64,000 nucleotides of DNA, taken from NCBI GenBank assembly GCA_948099385.1, contig CANUEZ040000163.1, forward strand, positions 8,439,001 through 8,503,000, read 5' to 3'. Each line of letters starts with the position of its first letter. Position 1 is the stretch's first letter. This DNA comes from Fasciola hepatica (Eukaryota > Platyhelminthes > Trematoda > Plagiorchiida > Fasciolidae). A program made the translations under genes and the position numbers. Shown here piece after piece: positions 50,367-62,348 of the stretch. Under the pieces are notes generated by a model. The model ran no database searches. It was not told the DNA's origin and was given only the letters and a program-made list of their open reading frames with translations.

Positions 50367-51212
50367 TTGCGCCCATTCCATTTCTTCTGTGAGTTCATTC
50401 AGTACCTCGTAAGCTCGACGTTTTTGATCGTTCCAGCGATTCATTTTTTTCAAATTTTGACTCATTGAAGAATGGATCTGTCTTACGTGTTGTACATAGT
50501 CACACGGAATATGATATATATCACTCAGTACTGGATAACTTTTGGTTTCATTACCAGTAATCACGTCATTCTCATTTGCCGCCTGATTCAAACACGTAAT
50601 CTCTACCAAACTGGCCCATCGGTCCAATTGATTCAGTCCATCACTGATTCGGTTCAATGTTACCTCGATCTGCACAGTCTGTTCTGAGTTCAATGTGTTC
50701 AACTCAGCCAAACGAAAACACAATCCGTTCAACAAATCATGTACCTCAGCTAGGCAATAAAGCCAATCCTCTGTGGCTTTCAATCCGCGAGTGCGTAGGG
50801 CGAATCGGGATTGTAATTTCATCCAACGAGTTGACAATGCATTCCATTTTGCAGTGCGATCAACGATGTCCGCAGTCTGCTCGGAATGGTTGAGTAACTC
50901 GTTCAGCACAGATCTCAGACGTTGCGATCGAATGTCCACATAAGCCTCCGCATCGGCCAACCATGCAGCGTGTTTCCGTCGTGCTGTCGCAATTCGATGC
51001 AGTTTAGACGTCAGGTTGATCGGGTGCAACTTTTTCGGGTCGGATTTCGCGGTCATGTGACAGAAAAATTCCTGCATGTCAGACATGTCCGATCGAAAAC
51101 TTGCAGCATCTGCACGTTCATTCACTTGGAGCAGTTGTTCATTTTCTGCCAACCACATGGCGAAAATAGACAATTTCCGGTCGAAGCGACGCCCCGCATA
51201 TTTAAGATTTGC
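50367..51212 (-). CDS. Beta-spectrin exon: repeat 1 and following degenerate repeats
   Basis: 282 codons, phase 0 at both ends, acceptor cgttacttag and donor gtgagt. It opens with the hallmark of repeat 1: RRFDRK (residues 8-13), then FAMWLAENEQLL with the helix-A tryptophan, aligning with RRFDRK...ETWLSENQRLV of vertebrate beta-spectrin. KLHRIATARRKHAAWL fits the helix-C stretch KRITARKDNVIRLW. Later segments (AKWNALSTRWMKL, ATEDWLYCLAEV, LDRWASLV) keep the tryptophan spacing of triple-helical repeats but little other identity. Between them is a polar stretch, roughly NQAANENDVITGNETKS, that looks like a loop insertion. Rod repeats make the spacer of the spectrin dimer, and repeats 1-2 also join the actin/adducin interface. 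Assignment of individual repeats after the first is uncertain. Confidence 0.87.
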
Positions 51213-52268
51213 CTAAGTAACGAAAAAAACAATGCTCGGAATAATAATGAATTTCTAAGTAACCCCTTGGTTATGGTGGTCAGTGCAATTAAGCATGTAC
51301 AATCTGAAGTCCTATAATGCTATTCAGTGTGTGATGTAACAACCTAACACGACATCTCTAGGGCCAGACAGAAACAACACCCACTGACAATTGAACACAC
51401 TTATACGGCTTCGATGTGACATCTGTCTGCCTATCAGGGTTGAATATGCATTGCAATAATTATCATTTTCTCTCTGCGGCTTAAAATCTGGTCACTATAG
51501 ATGAAGACAGAAAACTATCGACGGTTGAAACCTACTCTCATTAAAACACAGTTCAATTCATATGGAAACACTCTTCATGATATGGAGATTGGGCGTTGAG
51601 CACTGGACATGAAAGGTAAGTTAACTGAACAAAGTTTAACGCCGTTATGATATTTTGGGACATGTGTTACGCAACCATCAAAAATGACTGGAAATCAGGC
51701 TTCGTTATGTGGGATTTATTTTAGCTCCCGGGTGGAACTCAAGTGAGATGTTGGTGTGCTGTTATCAGTAAGGTCTCTTCCTTCACCTGTCACTTTCATG
51801 AACAGTTCTCTCTTCACTGTTTTTGTACGTATAGTCACAACACATATCTGGGACCGTGTGTGCTCGTTCTGAAGGTTGGCTGTCTTAGTCGATAATTCTG
51901 AGAGGATCAATGTGCGATTCTAAAAATGGACTCTCCTTCCATTCGGCACGATTCAAATGAGATTACAGCTGTATTTCTTGTAACCCTATGGATTGGACGT
52001 TTTTCCGCCCATTAGGTATATAACAGAACCGCCACAACGACGGCATGTTTAATGCTGTCTCAAACAGGAACAAAGACACTCCATCCTTGGGAATAATTCC
52101 TGAAGTACTCAACCGTTGCAAGGCAGCTTAGTTAGTAGAAAAAGTGTCGTATCACGACGTCAAATTGAATACAGATTTGAACCATCTTGGCGAAAAGTTT
52201 TTCAAAAATAAAAAAGGCAGAGAAAATGCTGATCGCCTTGAAACAATAAAGGCTTGCAACTAACTGAC
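51213..52268. other. Intron between spectrin exons 2 and 3
   Basis: 1056 bp, the shortest intron seen. I find no repeat, mobile element or RNA gene in it. Confidence 0.75.
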
Positions 52269-52430
52269 CTGTTTGGTTAATTCCGTCAGGTGGGCCAGGT
52301 AAAGTGTGCGTTCGACCGAAGTTAGCTCTCTCCATCGTTCGTCCACATCGATGGTTCGAAATCCCTCCGGTGGGTAAAACCGAATATGTCCAGCGGCCAG
52401 TTGACGTATTTGTATTGTGTGTAACAGGAA
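52269..52430 (-). CDS. Beta-spectrin exon: end of linker before repeat 1
   Basis: 54 codons, phase 0 at both ends, acceptor ttccag and donor gtcagt. It has no internal methionine and is too short to stand out as a reading frame by itself. It was found because the protein must continue between the CH2 exon and the repeat-1 exon. FLLHTIQ (1-7), FYPPEG (18-23) and DERWRELTSVE (30-40) correspond position by position to VLLFTIQ, YMPREG and KAWERLEKAE of animal beta-spectrin. The exon ends in LTELTKQ, equivalent to the ELIRQ that precedes the first repeat. This is a structural linker helix with no catalytic role. The close match to such a short conserved stretch is strong evidence for the gene model. 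Confidence 0.88.
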
Positions 52431-55400
52431 CTGGAATCGATTTATTTATTTTTTATGATTAGGGCTGGTTAATGTTGTGATGCACATGTGAACAAGCGGT
52501 AGGTACGTCCCTTCACACAATCATCTCCTACGTGTCAGTTCTCCAATAGTTTAATTTAAAAGTATCAATGAAAGCTAACCCCTTTTCTAGATACATAGAG
52601 ACAAATTAGATTTTTGATTTGCACCGTCAGTCACCAAGTAAAACCGAACAATAAAAAGAGAAGAGCTCGAGAAACTAAAGTAAGTTAATGATTTACGAGG
52701 TCGAATGAGAAGTTTCATATCTCACCTCTACTTTCGTATCCAATAAATTGGATTACCACCACCACCCTCAGTTTTTTTTCCTATTTCGTGTTGGATTCGC
52801 CCATTCAGCTCCTATTTTGCACTCATTTATGATAGTGTTATCTTAGAATGTCATATACTGCTTGACCGGTGAATGAGTCTCTCGTGCACACCAAGGAATA
52901 ACGGGCACCTATATTCTCAGTCCAGCTCTTTGAACTTATAACATCGCCGTCAAGTGCAATAGTTTTCCTTGCTTCTCCGCGGTGATATCGGTTCAAAAGG
53001 GAAATAAGTCGAAGTATAAAAGGCAAAACAACAATAAAAATGTATTGGGTAAAATCATCTAAAAGAAAACCGAATGTACCAAACTTATTAGAAAAAATCA
53101 GTATGATTTATTCAAATGCGAAGTTCAGCTGTGAAGTCATGACTGATAAATTATTGGCCTTTTCGAATGGCCTGCCGACACCACGGCTGACAGAACTTAT
53201 TCAACGAGAGTTGTTCTAACCAAAACAGTCTAGACAGAACACCGAATTCAAGATTTTCTCTCTCACTAATCAGAAACAAACAATGGTCCTAAACTAATTC
53301 GTTATTGTAACAAAGAGCACACACAAACAAGAAAAAAACAATGATCGTATTCAACATTGTGTGGTAATAGCAGTCCAGTCTCGGTCATTTTCGTCATCTG
53401 TAAAAGTAGCCGAAGTGGACACAAACACATCTACACACATTCACTCCTTAGAAACGACGTGAATCAACCATTCAAGGGAGCGCTGAAAAGAACCAACTGC
53501 AACGCAGCACTCACGGCGACCGTCGATAACTCCCCAGATCTCCGCTCAAACCTTGCTTCGTTGTTGATTCTGCCTTCATTAGGGGTCCACCCCTTGTGCA
53601 GTGAATCTCGTCCAATTTGTGGACCCCATGTTTCCCAATCTTGAGAAAAAGCCCACAAACTGATTCTGTTTTTTTGGAACACTCTTTATTCCATTTACTA
53701 TCTTCGTGTAATTACTTGTCCGTAGACCAAAAACTAATTGGGAGTAAGGAGCATTAGCCACTCTTTGCTTCGACCATAGTTTCGATTTCAGCTCTTCTGG
53801 TTTTCGCGTATAAATTAGTAACATTTAATCAACAGTGGTGCAGCTTTCCACTTCATTTGATGTATTTAAAAATAATTGAATTTTCTCCAAGTCGTCGCTT
53901 ACGAGTTCAAGTTACACACCAATTCTAAGCCAGAAAGAGTCTGCTGGGATATCGATCAAGTCTGTTTGCAATGCTTTCAGTTCGCTGATGAGATGGCGTA
54001 TCTCGTGCAGCTGCATGTTCTCCGATCAATCAAACACCGATGGAATCATGTTGTGAAGAGTTTAATTGCAACAGATGCTTCTCTAATCAAAAGTCTGATC
54101 TCATGATATTCGTTCTGGTCGAATGTGTGGTGGAGTTCAACCATTTTCTGCATTGCTTTCAAATCAAATCAGTTCACTTATGGATCACGTTTTCACTCCC
54201 TATCTTTCAAGGATGAGGTACTATTATATCGTCATTCTTCTACTATCGACAATTCAGTCTATCTGATAGTCCACCGTCCACACCGACACCTGGTAAGAAA
54301 TCAACAAAATGGTACTTCTCATCCAATGATGAACTTCTTTAGATTCGTCTTACTATGTTGATCCGAACACCTTCGCATAGCTTCGTAAGTGCCAACGAGA
54401 ACAAAACCCAACTAATCACGCGTATTCGGAACTGGATAATCGGATCATCTTGATGCAACCGGCTTGCGTTATGACTGGTCGGCACAGCGACAAGTAATCG
54501 TGCCATATTGCTTCACATATAAAAACAGGTGAACATTAAGCCATACACACACTGCTTTTCCGGTCTACGCATATCCGCGTCGAGCAAAGTTCCAGACATG
54601 ATATACAGTAGTGCATAATTGGTTAAAATACTACTTCTTGAGAAGTACATAATATTTCAAAGTTTGCAGAAATGTCTCCACACATTCCATAAACAATGCC
54701 TTTGTCCTTCAATATACTCTCCATTTTCCGTAGTTATTGTCTTTCTAAATTGGGAAAGTAGTCGTGGACCACTCACCTCGTCTCCGAGTACTCTAATGAC
54801 GTTGTTCTAGCTCAGCATGTATCCAAGTAGTCCCAATAAAATGGGATTTTGGAAAAAACTTCACACATTCAAAACCTTTCGGAGCAACCTATTTTTCTGC
54901 TAAACAATGCCAAATCTCAAAAGTGCATCTGCTACACCTTGCGACTGCTCTTTATAGAAGACACTGCTATCAACTACTCTAGCTCTGTTGCTGTGGCGGA
55001 ATTTGTGAAATATGCAGCGTTTGGTTACAAGATAACTTGCACTGATCTTTTCAAGTATAAATTACTAACGAAAAAGTGCCTCTCTCATTCTTTTGAATTT
55101 GCTGACCACGAAAGTTCAATGCTCCGAGGTCTGTAATTATTCCCTTCAAACACTAGTGTATATCTTCCACAGTTATCCCGGTATTTAATCCTGGTTTAAA
55201 TAAAAGAACCTTATCACTCATCCATTTTCTAGAACAGACGAGCTTCATGTAAACGGATCTCTGCAAAAATTTGTTGTTTTTATTTTGCTTGGCGGCTTTA
55301 AATTTAACTTAAATATGAAATGTCGAATTAAATTTTACTCAGGACGGGATCAAACCACTGAGTTATTCTTCGAAAACAGTTTTAGAGAATTCTGGATGGC

Positions 55401-57660
55401 AAATTTGTGGCTTGCAGCTTTTTCTATGAAGGGATCTCGGAGAACCAACACAGTTTGAGGTGAGCTATTCGTATAGCAGATCAAAACTTTAGGGGCAGTC
55501 TGTACAGATTCCTGGTCTCCTCAGTTGCCTGTGTAGGTCATGGCTAGATCTGTTATGTACGTAACCTAATACTATCATTCCCCGGTCTGAACTTCGTTCG
55601 TTTCTCCTCCTAGACTTCAACGTCTTTCTTCTACATAAAGTGGAGTGTTCATGAGCCAGGCAGTGATAAAGGCGAACTGAAATTGATTTTCCACTATCGC
55701 TCATCCCAGTCATCAATGTCATTTTCTCAGTTCAGTCCCTCTATCCATAACCCTTGTAGTAGTTACCAGCAGGTCATCGTTCTTTTCGTTTCTTTCTTTC
55801 TTTCTTCGTTCACGGGGTTCACCGTCCGGCGGCGGGAACTGCAGTATCTTGGAACACAAGGTCAACTAACGCTGTCCCCTTGTTGGCCGTCTCAATCTTC
55901 CCCTAGCCATTCGTCCTTCAGACACACCATCTACTCAGCGGTCAGGTTTCATTCTAAAAAAGTCAATTATGGTTCGATTAGATCGTGGTCGTACTTTCCA
56001 TACTCGTCACAATCGCTGGAGCGGTCGTAGCAACAGTGATCACACCTCTCCACCTCCCCTAAGCTCTTGCGCAAACTGTTGCGATTGTCAACGAGAACTC
56101 AGCTCACCGGTAGCAGAAGTTATCATCGCCATTAGGGCCACCACGGAGCAGAGAGATTTCGTGGGCAGGTGTCGAGTGGCCGCTGCTGAGCCTATCACCG
56201 GTCTGCGCTCACAAAGCGGTGCGACTGGGTGTTTCACTTTGAGTTACGAATGATTCACTTGAAGTTGCAACAGCTTCACTTAAAATTAAATAGGTATAAA
56301 AAAGACCCACCAAGCTACAAGGCGTAAAGTAAAGAGCTTTAACTGGTATCCATCAGCAATGGAATGAGGAGCGAGTTGAACCCGATTCACCGTGGTAAAC
56401 CGAGAAATCCAACCCCTGTCCCACAGGATCATACAGACATTGACATTAACCCCATCAAACAGTCTACTGGGTTGACTATTATACAAGTGTAATCTTTGTT
56501 CTTCTTTTATGCTTGTCATATGAGAAAGTAAAATATTTGCTGGTGGAGGCCACGGCTAATAAATGGTTGCCAAATTGGGATGTGACCGGTCGCATCAAGA
56601 TCCGAACCCGGAGCATCAAGATCCAAGTCCACGATAATGTCCGTCTGACTACCGAAGATAATCTATATCATTCGCTTCAGCACTCTTTGACATCAGAGAG
56701 AGTTAGTTTTCATTATCCAGCCCTTTTCATTGATGATATTTTTAGTAAAATTACCTGATTGATTGACTAGATGGACCATAGAAAAACGATATCTATTCCT
56801 AAAACTTCATAGTCATGAACCCCGACTCCGCGTGCAATTATACTTATGAAATTTGATTAATAAATAATTCCATGACCATACTTTTAATCGTAGAAATAGT
56901 GGCAATAATACAGGCCCAAACTGAGGCTCGCATGTTAAGAAATAAGCACAAAAGATTAAAAAGTCAAGTTTTGACCGCGTGGTTTAGACCGCCTCATACT
57001 GATTTGTGGGTGGGGTAACTGTGAAAACCAGTCAATACAAGCACTAGGATTTGGCTCACAAAGTTTTCTCCCTTACTATTGTCTTCATAGTTTTTAATGA
57101 AGTAGTTTCATGAATAAGAACGGTGACGTGGATAGACTGAGGACTACGTATGACGTCACCACTGCTGACGGTGTTGAAATGTCTTCGACCGAAACGACAA
57201 ACCCAACGTGACCAGGTGCTTTTGAAACTTGTAAACTTGGGCTTCGCAAAACCACTAGCTACCAATGTTGTTGAGGATAACATAACACTTGAAAAAATGT
57301 TCTTGATAACTGGTTTTGTCTGAAATGTCATGCATGCAAATGTGAGACACAAACTGTGAAATGCGGAAATGCAGCTCTCTCCTCCTCACTTTTTAGTTGT
57401 ACACGCAATACCAGCGAAGTTTATCTGAGGCACAGGACAAAACTAAAGGAATTTGGAACAGATCAACACAAAAGCAGGGGAAAATCGTATGACGAAGGTT
57501 TATGTGCACATCTGTTGATTGACGTCGCTTTGTTCAGAGCTAAGGTTGGTGAGACCATCGTTCAGGTATGGGTTGAACCATCAATTTCACGCATCATATG
57601 ATAACTTCTTAGCCCCTAATCAAAACGAACAATAGCTTCATCCGACCATGTTTTACTTAC
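52431..57660. other. Intron between spectrin exons 1 and 2 of the window
   Basis: 5230 bp. Contents: a weak hammerhead-like sequence near 57160-57200, a 12-bp direct repeat (gcatcaagatcc) at 56592-56603 and 56613-56624, and an unexplained, relatively GC-rich open stretch at 55683-56253 on the plus strand. The frame at 52838-53026 (minus) is open but unrecognised. No supported gene. Confidence 0.65.
57160..57200 (+). other. Hammerhead-like sequence, degenerate
   Basis: ctgctgacggtgttgaaatgtc contains a CTGA-like core, a GAAA and a following GTC-type triplet. This resembles the gacgaaacgtc-style tails found in Penelope-like terminal regions. The core reads CTGACGG, not CTGANGA, so it is not expected to self-cleave. 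Confidence 0.3.
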
Positions 57661-58209
57661 TTCCAGTTCACCTCGTTCCAACATTCGATCCAATTTTTCT
57701 GTTTGACTCCATCCTGAGATCGATTTCAATTGATCACGTATCCAGTTTTCTGGATCCGGACATTTAAAACTCTGTGGGATCAGATCTTGTTCAGTAGAAA
57801 CTAGCCGTCGTTTTATGACATCCGCCCACTGGAACCAACGGTGCAACTTGGTCTTATATTGCAAAGCCATTTGGTCGATATTCAAGCATTGTCTGAGTAC
57901 ATGACTCAGTTTACTAGTGTGAACTTTTGCCGATAGAGAACTGGTTAAATACTGATACCACGTGACCACCACGGTAAGAATGCACCGTTCATCGGACCAA
58001 CAATTTTCAAACAAATCAACCGGTTCGATCAGTCGGGGAATACCCAAATGAACCGTGGCTTGTTTGAATACTGTCTCGATACGTTCCCATGGTTTGGAGT
58101 CCAGTGTGAGCATATTTTCAAAATCGATCAGTTCTGGCCAATGACGATGTAACAGAGCACAAAATGCGAGGCCATCACGCCAGCTTGTTGTGAAATCGAC
58201 CACGTGAAC
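57661..58209 (-). CDS. Beta-spectrin exon: CH2 actin-binding domain and first linker
   Basis: 183 codons, phase 0 at both ends, acceptor ...gcgacag and donor gtaagt. Residues 1-90 form the second calponin-homology domain. VDFTTSWRDGLAFCALLHRH (residues 4-23) and PELIDF (25-30) match the beta-spectrin CH2 core, followed by HLGIPRLIEPVDLF (54-67). Residues 90-183 are the helical linker between CH2 and repeat 1 and contain NWIRDQLKSISGW. With CH1, which lies upstream outside the window, this half of the tandem CH module binds F-actin. The domain is divergent: the usual DPED is EPVD, and the usual PDEKS before the last helix is SDERC. From here to the RRFDRK motif of repeat 1 there are about 245 residues, against about 233 in the vertebrate protein as I recall it, so the exon is essentially collinear with the family. 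Confidence 0.9.
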
Positions 58210-58429
58210 CTGTCGCATTAGATGAAAATAAACGGAATATTATTGCTTATGTCAAATTCATTACTCGATGAAACTGGAACAGTAAACAGTGTTTCCATTA
58301 TCTGTATATTGATAACACTAAGATTTTTTGCCACATCATTCAATGTTGGTGTGGATCAGCAGCGAAGTCGGTGTCCTAACATTGTGTTGAATTGCTAAAG
58401 CTAAGGTTCGAGTATCGTGAAGTTTGACT

Positions 58430-59270
58430 GTGTACAGGCAAGTGCAGAGATTGTTCTTATAGTCGGACTGGCTCTTATTTAGTCGGATCTACCCCTGCTT
58501 GTAGAAATACCACTGTTATACACCGGCTTCTAAATCCAAGTTGGAGTATTTTGATGTTTTCGTAATCTATGTTGTGACCCTCTGCTATGGAGTGAAGAGC
58601 GATGACTGAGTCTTGCCCCAGTTCTGTTAAGGCTGTCTTGTCAGAAGGTCTCTATTTTTCTTTTATCTGATGTTAGGCTAGTCTGATCTTCAGTTGTCTA
58701 CTGGCTTGTCCGGTAAACTCAGCCAGGCATTCCTTACAACTGATTTCGTAGATGAAATTGTCTTGGTCTTGCTGGCTGACTAAGTCTTTATCGTTTATTG
58801 AAGTCTCCAAGGATTGTCTGATTGCCTCAGAAGTGCCCGATGTATAAGGAATTCCAATTGGACCCACGGTCGCTTTTTCGTTCTTGGTCTTAGTTTGTCG
58901 TTCTGCATGTGTTCATTTGTTTTCATATAAGGTGTGGTGGATAGTTATTGTCTTGTAGGACGTTATTCAGGCGCTTCAGTTCTGCTTTACGATCGAACAC
59001 ATCATCACAAAGCTTTTCAACTCTGTTAGCCAGTGAGGAAATGAGTGTTTGTTTCACACATTGTAGATGTGCTGAACTGAAGTGCAAATACTAGTCCGAA
59101 TGTGTGGTTTACTATAAACACTAATGTTGAACGTTCGCGATTTGCTCACTTCTAGACAAAAGCCTAAGAAACTGATGACTCTACTGGTATCTTCTGTCCT
59201 TATCGTAAAACTAATAGAAAATAAAGAAAGATCTCTTTTTGTTCTGATTTGATAACAACGAAGGAATCAT
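58430..59270 (-). mobile_element. Penelope-like retroelement, decayed (RT end and GIY-YIG)
   Basis: On the minus strand from 59270: VDDSFVVIKSEQ (YVDD box of the Penelope-type reverse transcriptase, second and third residues intact), then in another frame LQCVKQTLISSLANRVEKL and DRKAELKRLNNVLQDNNYP (thumb). GIPYTSGTSEAIRQSL, NFIYEISCKECLAEFTGQ and SRQLKIRLA (58867-58673) are the GIY-YIG-type endonuclease with its CxxC knuckle. They are followed by SDKTALTELGQDSVIALHSIAEGHNIDYENIKILQL. The YIG motif reads FTG. Several stops and frameshifts show it is dead. It is a different lineage from the copy at 29070-30200: the linker between RT and endonuclease and the GIY-YIG core differ clearly. Confidence 0.85.
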
Positions 59271-61680
59271 CAACACTTTGCTCGTGGAAACACTGGGTTG
59301 TAGTGAGTAAAAGCCATTGGTGCTTTAGATTCAGCAGAATGCAGAAAAAGATCCGCTACGATGGCGGATACGGGGATCGCATAGGAACACCATCAGTTTG
59401 TCATTACTTTCAAGCTCAATTTGTCCGGACATTTGCAGTGAGAGTTTAGTTATGTTCATTCTGAAATAGTAAATTTCCTATGGTCTCGAAAGGGCTCCTC
59501 ATCTGTGCTCGTACAGAATATCCTCCTGATATGGAAAGTCGATTCACTTATCAGTAAACATCCATTGTTATCACTACTTCTGGACTGGAGACCATCGTTC
59601 GCGGGTTGTTCATCGGTGTTTTGATTGTATCTACTTTGACCCGTAGATTTATGACATCTGACAGAAGAACAGCGCCCCAACTACGCACTCACTCACTCAC
59701 TAGTTGCATCGAAGATTCATCCAGAGTGAAGATACCCGAACATTTTGAAGTTACAATTTCTGCGGGATCGTCCGTAAACCAGATGGCATTGGAAACAATG
59801 TACTGCAAATTCATATAGACTTGGGAATAACAGATTCCCACAGCTCTTGTTTGCGGAAAAGATTTGTTGGTTTTGAATGTCCCCTGATATTCAAGTAAGT
59901 AAAACACTGAAAAATATTTCCCTGTCACTGAAATATCAGACTATTTAATTGCCTGACTTTATTGTCGACTACTTTGATTCATGGTATTGAGTAATTTTGA
60001 GCACGTACATGATGTTAGGACTTCGAAACGGAAATGTCAAAAAATCTACTGCTGTAGTTTAGAGCACGAAATGCTGTTCAATCAATCCGACTTTTCTGCG
60101 ATTCCTTTTGAAGTACACAAAACCCTGTGGACTGATGTGTCAACCCGAACCAACAGTGAATATGCACACAGGTTCTAATCACAACCCAGATAAATTTATT
60201 CATATCGGGAAAATGTGTCTCATATGATGCAAAATATTATTAAGTCCACTCCCGGATGGATGGAGAAAACAACCAGCTGGTTATGAAACAACAGACTCTG
60301 TTATTAGTAGCCAGTTTAAAACGGTCTGGGATGTTTAGTTATGTTTCAAGAAGTACCACACTCTCAGCTGAATACTGAGATTCATCTCTCCTTTATCAAA
60401 ACGGAAGTATGGCGCGAGGGTTGAGGGAAAACATTTTCCAACCCCCCACGGTCACCATACTTTCGATTTTGAAGAAACTTTTGAGACCATCGATCACTAT
60501 GTTTATTTATTCTGAAGCACGCGAATCACTGTGTTGCGCAAAGATTCGCCGAATTCGAAAAAGTATCTCTGAGTAGTCCTTGAGAAGACTTTTGCTTGGT
60601 ACTTTGAACCAACGTATGAGTGCGTCCAATTTTGCAGAGGGCCCTGCCAAATGAATGTCAGTCTTTATTGTCTGCACGAACTCCTATCATATGCACCACG
60701 TCTGCAATATAGAAAAATGGATCCTTTGCCTTGGATGACTGAAGGTCATGTCCAAGATCAAGAGGAATAGGCTAGAAATCACTTCACCTGGAATGCTGAA
60801 TAGAGTGATTCGAGATACAAAGATGAGTAAAAGCTTATTTTCACCGACTTTAAATGAACCATACAAAACTGGTAAGACCTCCGGGATCATTCGATTTATC
60901 TGGGCTACCTCTGAAATCGTTGTGTATAATCATTATATTATGTATGGCTGCGGGCCCACTTAGATCATCTTGAATAGGTTGGTTTAAAAGGAATTGTGGA
61001 AAAACAAGGTGGACTTGTTCACATTTTGTGCAGTATATACTTAGAAAATGTAACATCACACAATAACAAGGCTCAACTCAGCCTTAGGAATCTACTGAGA
61101 CACTTTAAAGCTATTTCCCCTGTCTCGTTGAGTCTTGTCAATTGCCGCTGAAATCCATTGAGACATGTGTACACTTGTACATACATAAATATAGCACTCA
61201 AATCCGGACTTCGAGTTTGTGTCACACGCTAATTGGCTGTCGACACTGCCTCTGAATTGTTAGTTTCATGTCTATACTACATCACATAGCCCCATTTCGT
61301 CACCGGCTTCAGACGGTAACAAACCGTTACCCACAGTGCAACTGGCTCCGTGGACCGATTTCTCCTCGATAGGAAAAACCATGTCATTACGTTACAGGCA
61401 GACGGAAGGGTGCAAAACCATATAGAGGTGAGTGAAATACATCACAGCTAATTTCAATCTCCTGTTGCTGAAATTAATAAATCAAATTTGATAGCAGTCC
61501 AATAGGATCTCTCCCTCAAATGTGAAGTTTCGTAAGCGGGACAGAACCTGACATTTCGAATTTTTAGTATACGGAACAAGCCCTTGATTAACAAGAGAAA
61601 GCAAGATGTGAGCGAACCTATCTTTTCAGTAATATCACTCTCAGGTGAACACAATAAGGAGAAGGAAAGAAAATATGTAA

Positions 61681-61760
61681 CCGGTTAGTCGGTCAACCGA
61701 TAAGTCAAACAACCAACCAGTTGTTGAAACGACCGGTCGATCGATCAACAGATGAACCGA
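61681..61760 (+). repeat. Degenerate 4-base-period tract (GGTC/AACC type)
   Basis: Imperfect tetramers such as ggtcaaccgataagtcaaac and gaccggtcgatcgatcaac. Contains several short inverted matches. Same style as the other tetramer tracts. Confidence 0.65.
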
Positions 61761-62332
61761 GTAAGTTCGCGTAGTACAGTCAGTGGCCTGGATTAATATC
61801 CCGTTGGGGTATGAAGTCATCAGCTTTTGGCCACGAAGTTCACGTTCTCAAACTAACTTCGTTTCTGAACATGGGATTTGGATTAAACCAGTTTAACCGA
61901 GTTCCTCGATATGGTAAGCTGAATTTCCACTCCTATTTTCAGTAGTAATAGTAAATAGTGTGTAAACTTATGAAAAAATTTCCCCGGAGCAGAGCCCTAA
62001 ATGAATATGTTTGCCAAGATCATCTAGCGAGGTTAAACTCCGAGGTCACATAAGCAATCGCCAAAGCTTCTCTTTAACACCCAGCAAAAACCAAGCGCAA
62101 TGTGAATGTAAAAGAGGCGCTTAACCCCCATATGTTCTCACGATCTTTCGGGTCAAAAAGATCATATAATTCACACACCCGTAGCCGTAACAATCCCGGA
62201 GCCAACCCCATCCCCACATGGCTGTCTCCAACCGTGGTAAAATTGAGCCTTGTTCTGTTCTGAATGGCACGATATGAGGCTAAGTTGTCTCCCTGTTTGG
62301 ACAACACAGAATCGGGAGAGGTTGCCGTCTCG

Positions 62333-62348
62333 TCTCTCTCTCTCTCTC
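62333..62348 (+). repeat. TC dinucleotide microsatellite
   Basis: Uninterrupted TC run of about 16 bases. Confidence 0.85.

Larger units (their letters stand above)
2877..58209 (-). other. Beta-spectrin gene span (partial at both ends)
   Basis: Seven exons on the minus strand join into a single open reading frame of 4443 nt (1481 codons). Read 5' to 3' they are 58209-57661, 52430-52269, 51212-50367, 32655-31783, 21372-20639, 9470-8501 and 3185-2877. Each boundary has an AG acceptor and a GT donor. All junctions are phase 0 except exon 5/exon 6, where two bases (AA) are completed by the A that opens exon 6. Introns measure 5230, 1056, 17711, 10410, 11168 and 5315 bp. Domain order (CH2, linker, spectrin repeats) and local motifs match animal beta-spectrin, the membrane-skeleton protein that pairs with alpha-spectrin and crosslinks actin. 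CH1 and the start codon must lie above 64000. The later repeats and the C-terminus must lie below 1. An exon with unusual splice sites could have been missed inside the long introns. Confidence 0.88.

Noticed and set aside
53983..54010. ctgatgag as a second hammerhead core
   Set aside because: No GAAA partner and no pairing arms at the required distance.
57056..57352. 98-codon minus-strand frame next to the CH2 exon, possible extra spectrin exon
   Set aside because: Sequence is not spectrin-like, and the CH2 exon joins exon 2 perfectly in phase 0 without it. It overlaps a repeat-tail-like sequence.
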